From an uncultured Bacilli bacterium (GTDB lineage Bacteria; Bacillota_I; Bacilli_A; RF39; UBA660), in NCBI GenBank assembly GCA_948999435.1, contig CARJCM010000013.1, positions 1 through 26,316 of the forward strand: 26,316 nucleotides of DNA, read 5' to 3'. Positions 8,174-15,559 of this stretch are shown here, piece by piece (within the stretch, counting starts at the first letter, position 1; each line of letters starts with the position of its first letter). The position numbers and the translations under genes are program-made. The notes beneath the pieces are model-generated. The model was given only the letters and a program-made list of their open reading frames with translations. It did no database searches and was not told the origin of the DNA.

Positions 8174-8395
8174 TTAACGAGATTTTTCTAAACTTGGAAA
8201 GAATTTTTCAAATTTTTGTTTAAATGAAACACTTAAACTTTTCTTTTCATCTATACGATTTCTAAATATTGGGTCTTGTAAATATCTTTCTATGATAGCA
8301 AACTTAGCTTCTGGATGAAGTGTGATATAATTCCAATCAATAATATCTAAATATGGGTCTTTTAATATTTCTTCATAAGTGTGAATTCCATACAT
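8174..8395 (-). CDS. Small protein of unknown function (73 aa)
   Basis: I do not recognise this protein. It begins MYGIHTYEEILKDPYLDIID and ends FEKFFPSLEKSR; it is soluble, charged and probably helical, without cysteine pairs or membrane segments. The frame could start three codons earlier at 8404, but AAAAAGGA would then abut that ATG. From the ATG at 8395 the same site lies 9 nt upstream, so 8395 is the better start. It has its own near-consensus promoter (8423-8451) and lies upstream of the kinase-like pseudogene on the same strand, with a separate promoter between them. Confidence 0.6.
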   Translation of the reverse strand: MYGIHTYEEILKDPYLDIIDWNYITLHPEAKFAIIERYLQDPIFRNRIDEKKSLSVSFKQKFEKFFPSLEKSR

Positions 8396-8422
8396 ATTAA
8401 TCATTCCTTTTTAGTGGGCTTT

Positions 8423-8451
8423 ATTTTAAGTTATAATTAAATTCTTGTCAA
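8423..8451 (-). promoter_or_regulatory. Promoter of the 73-aa protein gene
   Basis: Minus strand: consensus -35 TTGACA (8446-8451), 17-bp spacer, -10 TAAAAT (8423-8428). It directly follows the terminator of the AI-2E-family gene. Confidence 0.75.
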
Positions 8452-8452
8452 G

Positions 8453-8475
8453 AAAAAAAGAACATTGCTGTTCTT
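8453..8475 (-). terminator. Terminator of the AI-2E-family gene
   Basis: Minus strand: AAGAACA/TGTTCTT 7-bp stem (8469-8475 and 8458-8464), GCAA loop, then a run of T through 8453. The stem starts within the TAA stop codon (8474-8476). Confidence 0.85.
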
Positions 8476-9607
8476 AAGATTTTTTAACTTTTTTAATACT
8501 TTCTTTTTTTAATAATCTTTCATTAACATTAGTAGCTAGGATACTATAAAGGATTGATGCGATTGGTACACTTAGTAACATTCCTAAAATTCCAGAGATA
8601 CTAGCTCCAATTGTAACTGCGACTAAAACCCATATTCCTGGTAAATTTACTCTTTTACTCATAACTTTAGGATAAATTAAATTTCCTTCTATTTGTTGTA
8701 ATATTAAAATGAATATGATAAATATTAATGATTTCATAGGATTTACCATAAAGATTAAAAATGCGCCGATTCCTGTTCCAATAAAGGCTCCAAATACGGG
8801 TATAAGAGCTGTAAATCCTACTAATATAGATATTGTTGCAGCATATGGTATTCCAAGAATTAACATTCCTATTAAACATAATACTCCAATTATTATAGCT
8901 TCTAAAAATTGACCACTTACAAAACTAGCAAAAGTTTTATTGGATAAATGACATATATTACTTATTTTATTTACTTTTTTATCAGGTAAATAGGCTTTTA
9001 ATATTTTGCTTGTTTGATTTAATAAATGCTCTTTTTCTACTAATAAATAGATTGCAAAAATAATGCCGATAGTAAGATTTACAACACTTGTTACAACATT
9101 ACTTGCAATTCCTAAAATACTAGTTGCTACTGTATTACTATTATCTTTTAAATATATTGTTAGTTTGTCACCAAATTCTCTAGATTTAGCTATAATATTT
9201 GCTCTTATCTCATTATTTACCCCTATTTTATCTAGTAGATTTATAACATTTTCTTGATATGTTGACATATTATCAATAAATAAATTGGTTGTATTTTTAA
9301 TTTGAGGCACTATTAATAATATCATAAATGTTAAGAAACTTAATACAATTGCTAAAGATAATATAATACTTAAATTGTGTTTAGTTTTAGAATTTATCTT
9401 AGTTTTATTAAATAATTTTCTTTCTAATAAATTCACTAAAATGTTTAAAACAAAAGCAATAGCTATACCAACTAAAAATGGCATTATTAGATTTAGTACT
9501 ATTAATAAAAATTCCCATACTGGTTTAATATATATAAATAAAAATATTAAACTAACTGTAAATAATATTATTTTTAAAATATCCTTTTTTAATTCTTTAT
9601 TTAACAT
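8474..9607 (-). CDS. AI-2E family transporter (YdbI/PerM-type membrane protein)
   Basis: This 377-aa integral membrane protein belongs to the AI-2E/PerM/YtvI family. Hydrophobic spans are at about 11-28, 31-58, 79-100, 160-190, 232-252, 255-285, 291-306 and 322-356, with a polar loop at about 102-158. Family signatures are present: VGFTALIPVFGAFIGTG at about 263-279, and QQIEGNLIYPKVMSKRVNLP at about 304-323. Family members export small molecules or act as ion antiporters; the substrate here cannot be inferred. The start has AGGTGAG and a TATAAT-like -10 just upstream. It is a single-gene unit between divIVA and the 73-aa gene. Confidence 0.9.
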   Translation of the reverse strand: MLNKELKKDILKIILFTVSLIFLFIYIKPVWEFLLIVLNLIMPFLVGIAIAFVLNILVNLLERKLFNKTKINSKTKHNLSIILSLAIVLSFLTFMILLIVPQIKNTTNLFIDNMSTYQENVINLLDKIGVNNEIRANIIAKSREFGDKLTIYLKDNSNTVATSILGIASNVVTSVVNLTIGIIFAIYLLVEKEHLLNQTSKILKAYLPDKKVNKISNICHLSNKTFASFVSGQFLEAIIIGVLCLIGMLILGIPYAATISILVGFTALIPVFGAFIGTGIGAFLIFMVNPMKSLIFIIFILILQQIEGNLIYPKVMSKRVNLPGIWVLVAVTIGASISGILGMLLSVPIASILYSILATNVNERLLKKESIKKVKKS

Positions 9608-9650
9608 TTTTTCTCACCTACTCATATTATATTATAATTTTTAAATAATT

Positions 9651-9674
9651 AAAAGAAGAACATTTCTGTTCTTA
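9651..9674 (-). terminator. Terminator of sepF-divIVA
   Basis: Minus strand: AAGAACA/TGTTCTT stem (9667-9673 and 9656-9662), 4-nt loop, then CTTTTAATTATTT. It starts within the TAA stop codon and has the same stem sequence as the terminator at 8453-8475. Confidence 0.7.
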
Positions 9675-10100
9675 ATCATAATCATCGTTTATACTATCTA
9701 TAAACTCTATTTGCTCATCTACTACACTTCTTAAACGCTTTTTAAATATTACTACTCTTCTTTTTAATATCTCAGCGTCATTTTCAATTTTATCTGCTTT
9801 TATTAAAGCATCATTTACTATTCTAGAGGCATTTCTTTTAGCATCTTCTAATACACCTTTGGCTTCATCTCTGGCAACACGTTTGATTTGATTAGAGGCA
9901 TCTTCGGCGATAAATATCGCTCTATTTAATGTACTCTCCATGTTTTTATATTTCTCTAAATCATTTTTAAGTCTTGCTATTTCTTCATCTTGCTTTTTTA
10001 ATTTAGATAACATACTCTCATATTCACTAGTTACTTCGTTAACAAAATTGTTGACTTCAAGTTTATTATAACCATTTAGGCTTACATTAAACTTTCTCAA
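9672..10100 (-). CDS. divIVA: DivIVA-domain cell division/polarity protein
   Basis: This 142-aa protein has the DivIVA N-terminal motif (FNVSLNGYNKLEVNNFVNEV), which in the family binds curved or negative membrane, followed by continuous heptad coiled coil from about residue 25 to 125. Such proteins scaffold division-site and pole proteins. It is shorter than B. subtilis DivIVA (164 aa). The start is TTG at 10100: no ATG lies near, AAGGTGG is 9 nt upstream, and the DivIVA motif begins right after it. It follows sepF by 39 bp, a classic Bacillota division-gene order. The divIVA symbol could equally be a GpsB-like paralogue, but the length and long coiled coil favour DivIVA. Confidence 0.85.
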   Translation of the reverse strand: MRKFNVSLNGYNKLEVNNFVNEVTSEYESMLSKLKKQDEEIARLKNDLEKYKNMESTLNRAIFIAEDASNQIKRVARDEAKGVLEDAKRNASRIVNDALIKADKIENDAEILKRRVVIFKKRLRSVVDEQIEFIDSINDDYD

Positions 10101-10139
10101 AGATATTCACCACCTTAGGTATAAATACTATTTTCTATT

Positions 10140-10541
10140 TTACCATTCTTCTTCTATTTCGGCTTTGTTTTTTTCTGTTTCATCAGAAATCTTACCTTGA
10201 ACATTGACATTCTTTGGCGTACATAAATAAATTCCTACACCAATTTTTTGCATTGTTCCACCAATAGCATATATACATCCACTTAGAAAATCAATTATCC
10301 TTTTAGCTTGATCAGATGTTACTCTTTTTAAATTTACTACTACACTATTTCGCGATTTTAAATGATCGGCGATAGCTTGTGATTCAGAGTATGCTCTTGG
10401 TTCTAAAAGTATCATTTTATTACCAGTTTTGTCTGCTTCTTTTACAGCTTCTTCTTCACTAACACTATAAAACTCATCTTCAGTTCCCATTAATGTTTCA
10501 TCATCTTCTGGGTCCTTAAATAATTTTCCTAATAGAGCCAT
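10140..10541 (-). CDS. sepF: Cell division protein SepF
   Basis: This 133-aa protein has the SepF layout: a short N-terminal amphipathic helix (MALLGKLFKDPED), an acidic linker, then a conserved core of about residues 40-115 with ILLEPRAYSESQAIADHLKS, VVVNLKRVTSDQAKRIIDFL and GCIYAIGGTMQKIG. SepF binds FtsZ and the membrane and arranges the Z ring. A good AGGAGG site precedes the ATG at 10541, and the promoter is at 10569-10597. It is the first gene of the sepF-divIVA unit. Confidence 0.95.
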   Translation of the reverse strand: MALLGKLFKDPEDDETLMGTEDEFYSVSEEEAVKEADKTGNKMILLEPRAYSESQAIADHLKSRNSVVVNLKRVTSDQAKRIIDFLSGCIYAIGGTMQKIGVGIYLCTPKNVNVQGKISDETEKNKAEIEEEW

Positions 10542-10568
10542 ATGTATTCCTCCTATTTTTACTATTTA

Positions 10569-10597
10569 ATTCTATCAAATATTTATTAATTTTGCAA
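10569..10597 (-). promoter_or_regulatory. Promoter of sepF-divIVA
   Basis: Minus strand: -35 TTGCAA (10592-10597), 17-bp spacer, -10 TAGAAT (10569-10574), about 25 nt before the ATG. Confidence 0.65.
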
Positions 10598-10622
10598 GGT
10601 AAAAAAAAGCAAAAAGTTACGA

Positions 10623-10910
10623 TTATAGATATTCCATAATTCGAACATCTTTTGCTAATTTTTCTATTAATGAAGCTGGTTCATATTTATTAAATATTTC
10701 TACAAAGTTACTATTGTCCATTAAAAACATATCGTGATAATTAATGAATATTTCTGATAAATTCGTAACTCCAATACCATTTAAATATTCTAGATTTTTT
10801 GTTACTAGTTTTTTATGAGCTTCTAATTCTTTAATTAAAGCACTTGTTGAATTTTCTTTTAATGCTTCAATATCTTTTTTCTCAAAACCAAATTTTTCGA
10901 GGAACTTCAT
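10623..10910 (-). CDS. Unknown helical protein (95 aa), third gene of a three-gene unit
   Basis: Not recognised. The 95-aa protein is helical and charged: MKFLEKFGFEKKDIEALKEN, then NLEYLNGIGVTNLSEIF and ending LIEKLAKDVRIMEYL. Its ATG overlaps the TAA of the preceding gene (TAATG at 10912-10908), which implies translational coupling. The alternation of a Leu-rich helix, a Gly-containing turn and an Asn/Pro-rich helix end resembles the two upstream genes, suggesting a shared alpha-helical repeat style. After the stop there is a T-rich stretch (CTTTTTGCTTTTTTTT) but no clear stem. Confidence 0.7.
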   Translation of the reverse strand: MKFLEKFGFEKKDIEALKENSTSALIKELEAHKKLVTKNLEYLNGIGVTNLSEIFINYHDMFLMDNSNFVEIFNKYEPASLIEKLAKDVRIMEYL

Positions 10911-11716
10911 TATCTTCCTTTCCTTTCTTCATTTGGAAAAGCCCCTAAAACCAAACTTGCTATACGATCTTTATCAAGACCAATCATTGTTTCTAAACCA
11001 TCAAACATTACACTTTCAATCATTTCTCTTGGTTCAATTCCCCACTTTAATTCTTGACGGAGAATTGCTTCAGCTGATTTACTAATTGCATTATTTACAA
11101 CAGTAGCTAAAACGGTATCCATTGGATTAGCTAAAACTAAATAATTTAATTTTTCAACAATTTCATTATATACTTGTCTGTCTTCTGGTGTCATTTCTGC
11201 TAATCTATCACCGTTTTGTATTACACTTTTTTCTGGTACAAAATTAGTAGCTCGTTCATCAGAAGATTTATCTGATACATACTCAATTTGAGCATTTACT
11301 AATTCAGTTTGTGTTATTTGAGCAGGTATGTTATTATTTAATAAATAATCTGCAAATGAATTATCGGCATTTAAATATGGAGTGCCATTTTGCATAAGCT
11401 CAACTAGTCTTTTCATAAATGAAGTTTTAAAAACTCTTATTTGTAAATTACTAGGATTAGATTTAATAATTTCAATTAAATCCAAACCTTTTAATCTTTC
11501 TAAATTTCCTCTTATTTCCTCTAATTCTTTGGCATTTACTGTAAATGCTTTTATAAATGCCCCTGGACACTCTGCTTTTAAATCAATGCCATATTCTAAA
11601 AAAAGACTTAAAACATTTTTTGGAATAGTTGCTATTACTCTATTAGCATCAAATTTTGGTGCTTCTACTCCATCTGCTAATTTTAATCTCAAATCTCTAC
11701 TAAATATATATTCCAT
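10910..11716 (-). CDS. Unknown helical protein (268 aa), second gene of the unit
   Basis: Not recognised. The 268-aa protein has helix-turn units such as VLSLFLEYGIDLKAECPGAF, NLERLKGLDLIEIIKSNPSN and SFMKRLVELMQNGTPYLNAD, with a polar C-terminal half (about 150-268) lacking membrane segments. The NP and G turn pattern looks loosely like an mTERF-type or other helical repeat, but I cannot assign a family. It follows the 396-aa gene by 13 bp and overlaps the 95-aa gene by 1 bp, so all three should be co-expressed. Confidence 0.75.
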   Translation of the reverse strand: MEYIFSRDLRLKLADGVEAPKFDANRVIATIPKNVLSLFLEYGIDLKAECPGAFIKAFTVNAKELEEIRGNLERLKGLDLIEIIKSNPSNLQIRVFKTSFMKRLVELMQNGTPYLNADNSFADYLLNNNIPAQITQTELVNAQIEYVSDKSSDERATNFVPEKSVIQNGDRLAEMTPEDRQVYNEIVEKLNYLVLANPMDTVLATVVNNAISKSAEAILRQELKWGIEPREMIESVMFDGLETMIGLDKDRIASLVLGAFPNEERKGR

Positions 11717-11729
11717 TTTATAAACCTCC

Positions 11730-12920
11730 CTAATATGCCATTAATGGTACTTTCTTTGGATCTAATCCACTATTTTGTAATAATATAATTGCTTTATCTA
11801 AATTGCGATAATCATATTTTGTTAGTACTGTTGGATTTAAATAAATATCTAAAGCACTCTTACCAATTCTTAATAATCTATCAACTTTTGCTTCTAATTC
11901 TCTATCATACAATAAATTAATATGATCTACAAAAATGTCTAAACTTAAATCGTTATTTTTAAATATTCCAACATTACGGCGAATAACTTTTTCATTGAAG
12001 TGTTCTAATACTTCCTCTAAGTCACGAGTGGTATAGTCTAAGTAATCAAGACCAATTTCGTTAAATAAATCCATTAAATCTTCTTTATCAAAAGTTTTCA
12101 CTTCAGTTTCTACTGGTATAGGTTCAGACTTTACTTCTACCTCAGCTTCTTTAGGCTCTTCTCTTGTTTCGACTTTTTCTTCATCTTCTGAAACAGCTGG
12201 TGATTCTTCTTCTACTTCAACTTTTTCGAGTTCAACATTATTTTTTGCTTCTTGCATTACTTCACTGATACTTCTTTTTTCAGCTTCTTTTAACTTAGCG
12301 TCATAATCATATAGTGCATCTTCAGGGAACATTAATATTTTAGCAGCTTCTCTTGTTTCTTCTTCACTAAAATCAAATTGTTCTAAAAGTGCAGTGATTG
12401 AATCTCTTGTGATATTTATATTTCCATTTAAAGCTAATTCAAAATATTCATTTAATTTAGCTTGGTTAGCAACAGCAGCATCTCTTCTTATTCCTATTTC
12501 TTCAATTTCGGTAATAGCAGAATTCATTTCTTCTTCAACTCTTACTAAATTTTCTTGACTTTCTTTTATATCATCATTTACTTTATCAATAGTACCTGGT
12601 AAAGTATCATTTAATTTTTTAGTTAGAGCTTCAGGATCAAAATTGATTTCTAATCTTTCAATAACGGTAGCAAAATCATTTTTATCTATGGTACTTAATA
12701 CGTCTGCTAATTTTTTTCCTTGTTCACTTAAATTTTTGCTATCACGTTCTAATCCTGCTATTTTATCTTGTAAGGAACTTTTTTCTTCGGTTGTTCTTAC
12801 TCTTGTTGCTTCTGCTTTTGCTTCACTGCTAGCCATTTCTTTAAAAATCACACTATCTTCACCGCGTAAGTTATATAATTTATCAAGAAGTCTTGTTACT
12901 TCTGGAGATAATATTTTCAT
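11730..12920 (-). CDS. Unknown coiled-coil protein (396 aa), first gene of the unit
   Basis: Not recognised. The 396-aa protein has a long coiled coil at about residues 25-165 (KSSLQDKIAGLERDSKNLSE and EVNEE-like heptads), a small helical section, and a very acidic Glu/Val/Pro-rich linker at about 225-275 (EEESPAVSEDEEKVETREEP). A C-terminal helical region follows (about 278-396), ending GLDPKKVPLMAY. This layout suggests a structural or scaffold protein. It sits directly upstream of the sepF-divIVA unit on the same strand, which makes a cell-envelope or division role conceivable; that is only inference. The ATG has AAGGAG 10 nt upstream and a promoter at 12949-12977. Confidence 0.8.
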   Translation of the reverse strand: MKILSPEVTRLLDKLYNLRGEDSVIFKEMASSEAKAEATRVRTTEEKSSLQDKIAGLERDSKNLSEQGKKLADVLSTIDKNDFATVIERLEINFDPEALTKKLNDTLPGTIDKVNDDIKESQENLVRVEEEMNSAITEIEEIGIRRDAAVANQAKLNEYFELALNGNINITRDSITALLEQFDFSEEETREAAKILMFPEDALYDYDAKLKEAEKRSISEVMQEAKNNVELEKVEVEEESPAVSEDEEKVETREEPKEAEVEVKSEPIPVETEVKTFDKEDLMDLFNEIGLDYLDYTTRDLEEVLEHFNEKVIRRNVGIFKNNDLSLDIFVDHINLLYDRELEAKVDRLLRIGKSALDIYLNPTVLTKYDYRNLDKAIILLQNSGLDPKKVPLMAY

Positions 12921-12948
12921 AAATCGTCCACTCCTTATTCTACATATT

Positions 12949-12977
12949 AGTATAACAAAGAAAATTTAAAATGTAAA
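12949..12977 (-). promoter_or_regulatory. Promoter of the three-gene unknown unit
   Basis: Minus strand: -35 TTTACA (12972-12977), 17-bp spacer, -10 TATACT (12949-12954). The rest of the 12978-13110 gap shows only AT-rich sequence. Confidence 0.7.
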
Positions 12978-13110
12978 TACTCAATGTAAAGATTTTTTTC
13001 TAATAAAAATGACTTTATTTAAGTTGCTTTATTTCACTATTAAAAATTTTAAATTAAGGGTAATTATTAATTTAAAACTCTAATCAATATCTAGATTGCT
13101 TATTATTATT

Positions 13111-13139
13111 TTAACAATATATTTTTTAAAGAATATAAT
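13111..13139 (+). promoter_or_regulatory. Promoter of the ABC importer genes
   Basis: + strand: -35 TTAACA (13111-13116), 17-bp spacer, consensus -10 TATAAT (13134-13139). The leader to the TTG start at 13173 is only about 27 nt, leaving no room for a riboswitch. Confidence 0.7.
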
Positions 13140-13172
13140 ACATTGTAATATTTTATAGAGAGGAAGATTTTT

Positions 13173-14177
13173 TTGAAAAAGAAAATTATTACATTTTTAA
13201 GCTTAATTACACTATTACTTGCTACTATAGGTTTATACTTTGTTTTTGCTAAAACAAATAAAAATGATGATAGTAAAAAACTTACTAAAATTAAACTAGC
13301 TGAAGTTACTCATAGTGCTTTTTATGCTCCTTTATATGTAGCAATAGAAAATGGTTACTTTAAAGATAATGGTATTGATTTAGAAGTTATCTTAACGCCT
13401 GGTGCTGATAAAGTAAGTGCAGCAGTTCTTTCTAATACTGTTGATATTGGTTTTGCTGGTACTGAATCAGCAATATATGTTTATCAAGGTGGTGAAGAAG
13501 ATTATCTTGTAACTTTTGCAGGTCTTACTAAAAGAGATGGACAATTTATTTTAGCTCGTGATTGCTCTAAAGAATTTAATTTAGAAGATTTATATGGAAA
13601 AGAAATACTTGTTGGTCGTCAAGGCGGTATGCCAGCACTAAACTTCTTAAATGCTATGAAAAATAGTAATATTGATATATCTAAAATTAATGTTAACTAC
13701 GCTGTTGATTTTGCTTCTTTATCAGGTTCATTTATTGGTGGTATGGGAGACTTCGTAGATTTATTTGAACCTACAGCTACAAGTGTTGTAAAAAATAGTA
13801 AGGCTTGTATTGTTGAATCAATTGGTAAATTATCTGGTGAAATGCCTTATACTGCTTTTTATGCTCGTAAAAGTTTCTTAAATAAAAATAATGAGACTTT
13901 AAAAGATTTTACTAATGCTATAAATAAAGGACTAGAATTTGTTAAAAATAATGATGCTAAAACTATTGCTAAAGTTATATTACCTGAGTTTCCAGATATT
14001 AGTTTGGAAGATTTAACTGTAATCGTTGATAATTATAAGAAATATGATTCTTGGCTTAGTGATACTTTTATTAATGAACAAAGTTTTAATAACTTACAAG
14101 ATATTTTAGAAGATAATAAGTTGATTGATAAACGTATGCCTTATAGTAAACTAATTAATAATTTATATGAAAAATAA
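13173..14177 (+). CDS. ABC importer substrate-binding protein, NMT1/THI5-like
   Basis: This 334-aa protein is the extracytoplasmic binding component of an importer of the nitrate/sulfonate/thiamine-precursor class. After a hydrophobic segment (about 5-26) come THSAFYAPLYVAIENGYFKD, a typical SsuA/ThiY-like opening, GIDLEVILTPGADKV and VDIGFAGTES. The N-terminus has no lipobox cysteine, so it is predicted to stay membrane-tethered through an uncleaved signal anchor. The start is TTG at 13173, with AGAGGAAG 6 nt before it. It overlaps the ATPase gene by 11 nt. The substrate is uncertain: pyrimidine thiamine precursor, riboflavin, sulfonate and others remain possible, and no TPP or FMN riboswitch is seen. 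Confidence 0.88.
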   Translation: MKKKIITFLSLITLLLATIGLYFVFAKTNKNDDSKKLTKIKLAEVTHSAFYAPLYVAIENGYFKDNGIDLEVILTPGADKVSAAVLSNTVDIGFAGTESAIYVYQGGEEDYLVTFAGLTKRDGQFILARDCSKEFNLEDLYGKEILVGRQGGMPALNFLNAMKNSNIDISKINVNYAVDFASLSGSFIGGMGDFVDLFEPTATSVVKNSKACIVESIGKLSGEMPYTAFYARKSFLNKNNETLKDFTNAINKGLEFVKNNDAKTIAKVILPEFPDISLEDLTVIVDNYKKYDSWLSDTFINEQSFNNLQDILEDNKLIDKRMPYSKLINNLYEK

Positions 14178-14916
14178 ACTTCTTAGTGTTAAAAATATTT
14201 CTAAAGTTTATTATTCAGGTAAAAAGGAAGTAAATGCTATAAGTGATATAACCTTTGATTTGTTTCAAGGAGAATTTATTTCAATCGTAGGACCTAGTGG
14301 TTGTGGTAAATCCACCCTACTTAATATCCTTACTAATATGGATACTAAAACTACTGGTGATATTAAATTTCTTAAAAGTAATCTAAAACTCGGATATATG
14401 CTTCAAAGTGATTCACTTCTTTTATGGCGAACTGTATTTGATAATGCTTGTCTCGCTCTTGAAATAACTCATACAAAAACTAAAGATAATGTGGATTATG
14501 TAAATAATTTACTCGATACTTATGGTCTTGGTGATTTTAAAGATAAATATCCTAATGAACTTTCTGGTGGTATGAGACAACGAGTAGCCCTAATTCGTAC
14601 TCTTGCTTTAAAGCCTGATATCTTAATTCTTGATGAACCTTTTAGTAAACTTGATTATCAATCTCGTCTTAGTGTTAGTGATGATGTTTATAAAATTCTT
14701 AAAAATGAAGGCAAAACTGCTATTATGGTAACTCATGATTTGGCAGAAGCTATAAGTATTAGCTCTAGAGTTATTGTCCTATCTTCTAGACCTTGCCAAA
14801 TTAAAAATATTTATCCAATTAAAAGAGAAATAGATTTAACTCCAATCGAAAATAGAAAAGATAAAAATTTTAGTAAGTATTATGACCTTATTTGGAAGGA
14901 CTTACAATATGAGTAA
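14167..14916 (+). CDS. ABC importer ATP-binding protein
   Basis: This 249-aa cytoplasmic ATPase powers the importer. It shows Walker A GPSGCGKST (42-50), the Q-loop glutamine at about 80 (YMLQSD), the signature LSGGMRQR (132-139), Walker B ILILDEPF (152-159) and the H-loop histidine at 190 (MVTHDLAEA). The sequence is closest in style to SsuB/TauB/ThiZ-type ATPases. The ATG lies inside the end of the binding-protein gene, in another frame. The gene overlaps the permease start by 8 bp, so translation is tightly coupled. It appears intact even though the permease behind it is truncated. Confidence 0.95.
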   Translation: MKNKLLSVKNISKVYYSGKKEVNAISDITFDLFQGEFISIVGPSGCGKSTLLNILTNMDTKTTGDIKFLKSNLKLGYMLQSDSLLLWRTVFDNACLALEITHTKTKDNVDYVNNLLDTYGLGDFKDKYPNELSGGMRQRVALIRTLALKPDILILDEPFSKLDYQSRLSVSDDVYKILKNEGKTAIMVTHDLAEAISISSRVIVLSSRPCQIKNIYPIKREIDLTPIENRKDKNFSKYYDLIWKDLQYE

Positions 14917-15526
14917 AGAACATAAACTTTATTTAAAAAGAATTAAATTAGAAAAAATTTTGGTTTTATTCTTACAAATATTTATTTTAGTGGCTTTTCT
15001 TATAACTTGGGAAGTTCTTAGTAATTTAAAAATTATTAATCCCTTTATCTTTTCTTCTCCTTCTAAAGTAATTGTTACGATTAAAAATCTATTTCTGAAT
15101 TATAATTTAATTCATCATATTTTTACCACTATTTATGAAACTTTAATTGCTTTTACCATTGGAATTACTCTTAGTTTTATTATTGCTATTCTACTTTATG
15201 AATTTAAAATTTTAAATAAAGTAATTGACCCCTACCTTACTTTAATTAATAGTCTACCTAAAGTAGCACTTGGTCCTTTAATCATTATTATTGTAGGTGC
15301 TAATACTAAATCTATTATTGTTATGGCTCTTCTTATTAATTTGATTGTGGGTATTATTTCAATTTATAATGGTTTTAATAATATAGATTCAGATTTAATA
15401 AAACTTTTTAAAACTTTTAAAGCTTCTAAACTTGATACTCTGTTTAAACTTACAATTCCTGCAACTTATAAAACTATTATTTCTAGTTTAAAACTTAATA
15501 TTTCTATGACTCTAATAGGGAGCTAA
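14909..15526 (+). pseudogene. ABC importer permease, truncated at the C-terminus by the element
   Basis: This is the membrane component of the importer, 205 aa as it stands. The ATG at 14909 is the likely start because GGAAGGA lies 8 nt upstream; an earlier in-frame ATG at 14882 has no such site. Hydrophobic spans are at about 17-38, 72-98, 109-131 and 134-152. The cytoplasmic coupling loop is present (FKTFKASKLDTLFKLTIPA, about 167-185). It then ends SMTLIGS plus TAA at 15524, where family members continue with roughly 40-50 residues including a last membrane span. The break coincides with the start of accessory DNA and a serine recombinase, so insertion of an element is the best explanation. 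Transport is probably lost. Confidence 0.8.
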
Positions 15527-15530
15527 GACA
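15510..15530. other. Probable junction of chromosome and integrated element (att site)
   Basis: Homology of the permease stops at about 15518-15522 (TCTAATAGGGAGCTAAGACA). The last residues, an immediate stop and the recombinase gene ending 34 bp further on all fit an element end. The exact crossover bases cannot be fixed because the other junction is outside the window. Confidence 0.55.
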
Positions 15531-15531
15531 T

Positions 15532-15556
15532 ATGTAGAGAAAACTCTATATTTTTT
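15532..15556 (+). terminator. Hairpin with T run just inside the element end
   Basis: + strand: ATGTAGAG/CTCTATAT (15532-15539 and 15544-15551, one G-U pair), AAAA loop, overlapping a run of six T (15551-15556). It would stop transcripts entering from the truncated ABC operon before they run antisense into the recombinase gene. Confidence 0.65.
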
Positions 15557-15559
15557 ATG

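Noticed and set aside
8667..8912. Short frames on both strands inside the AI-2E-family gene
   Set aside because: They lie wholly within a clear membrane protein gene, have biased low-complexity composition and no start context; other overlapping short frames were dropped for the same reason.
13140..13172. TPP or FMN riboswitch for the ABC importer
   Set aside because: The leader is only about 27 nt from the predicted start of transcription and has no conserved riboswitch motif.
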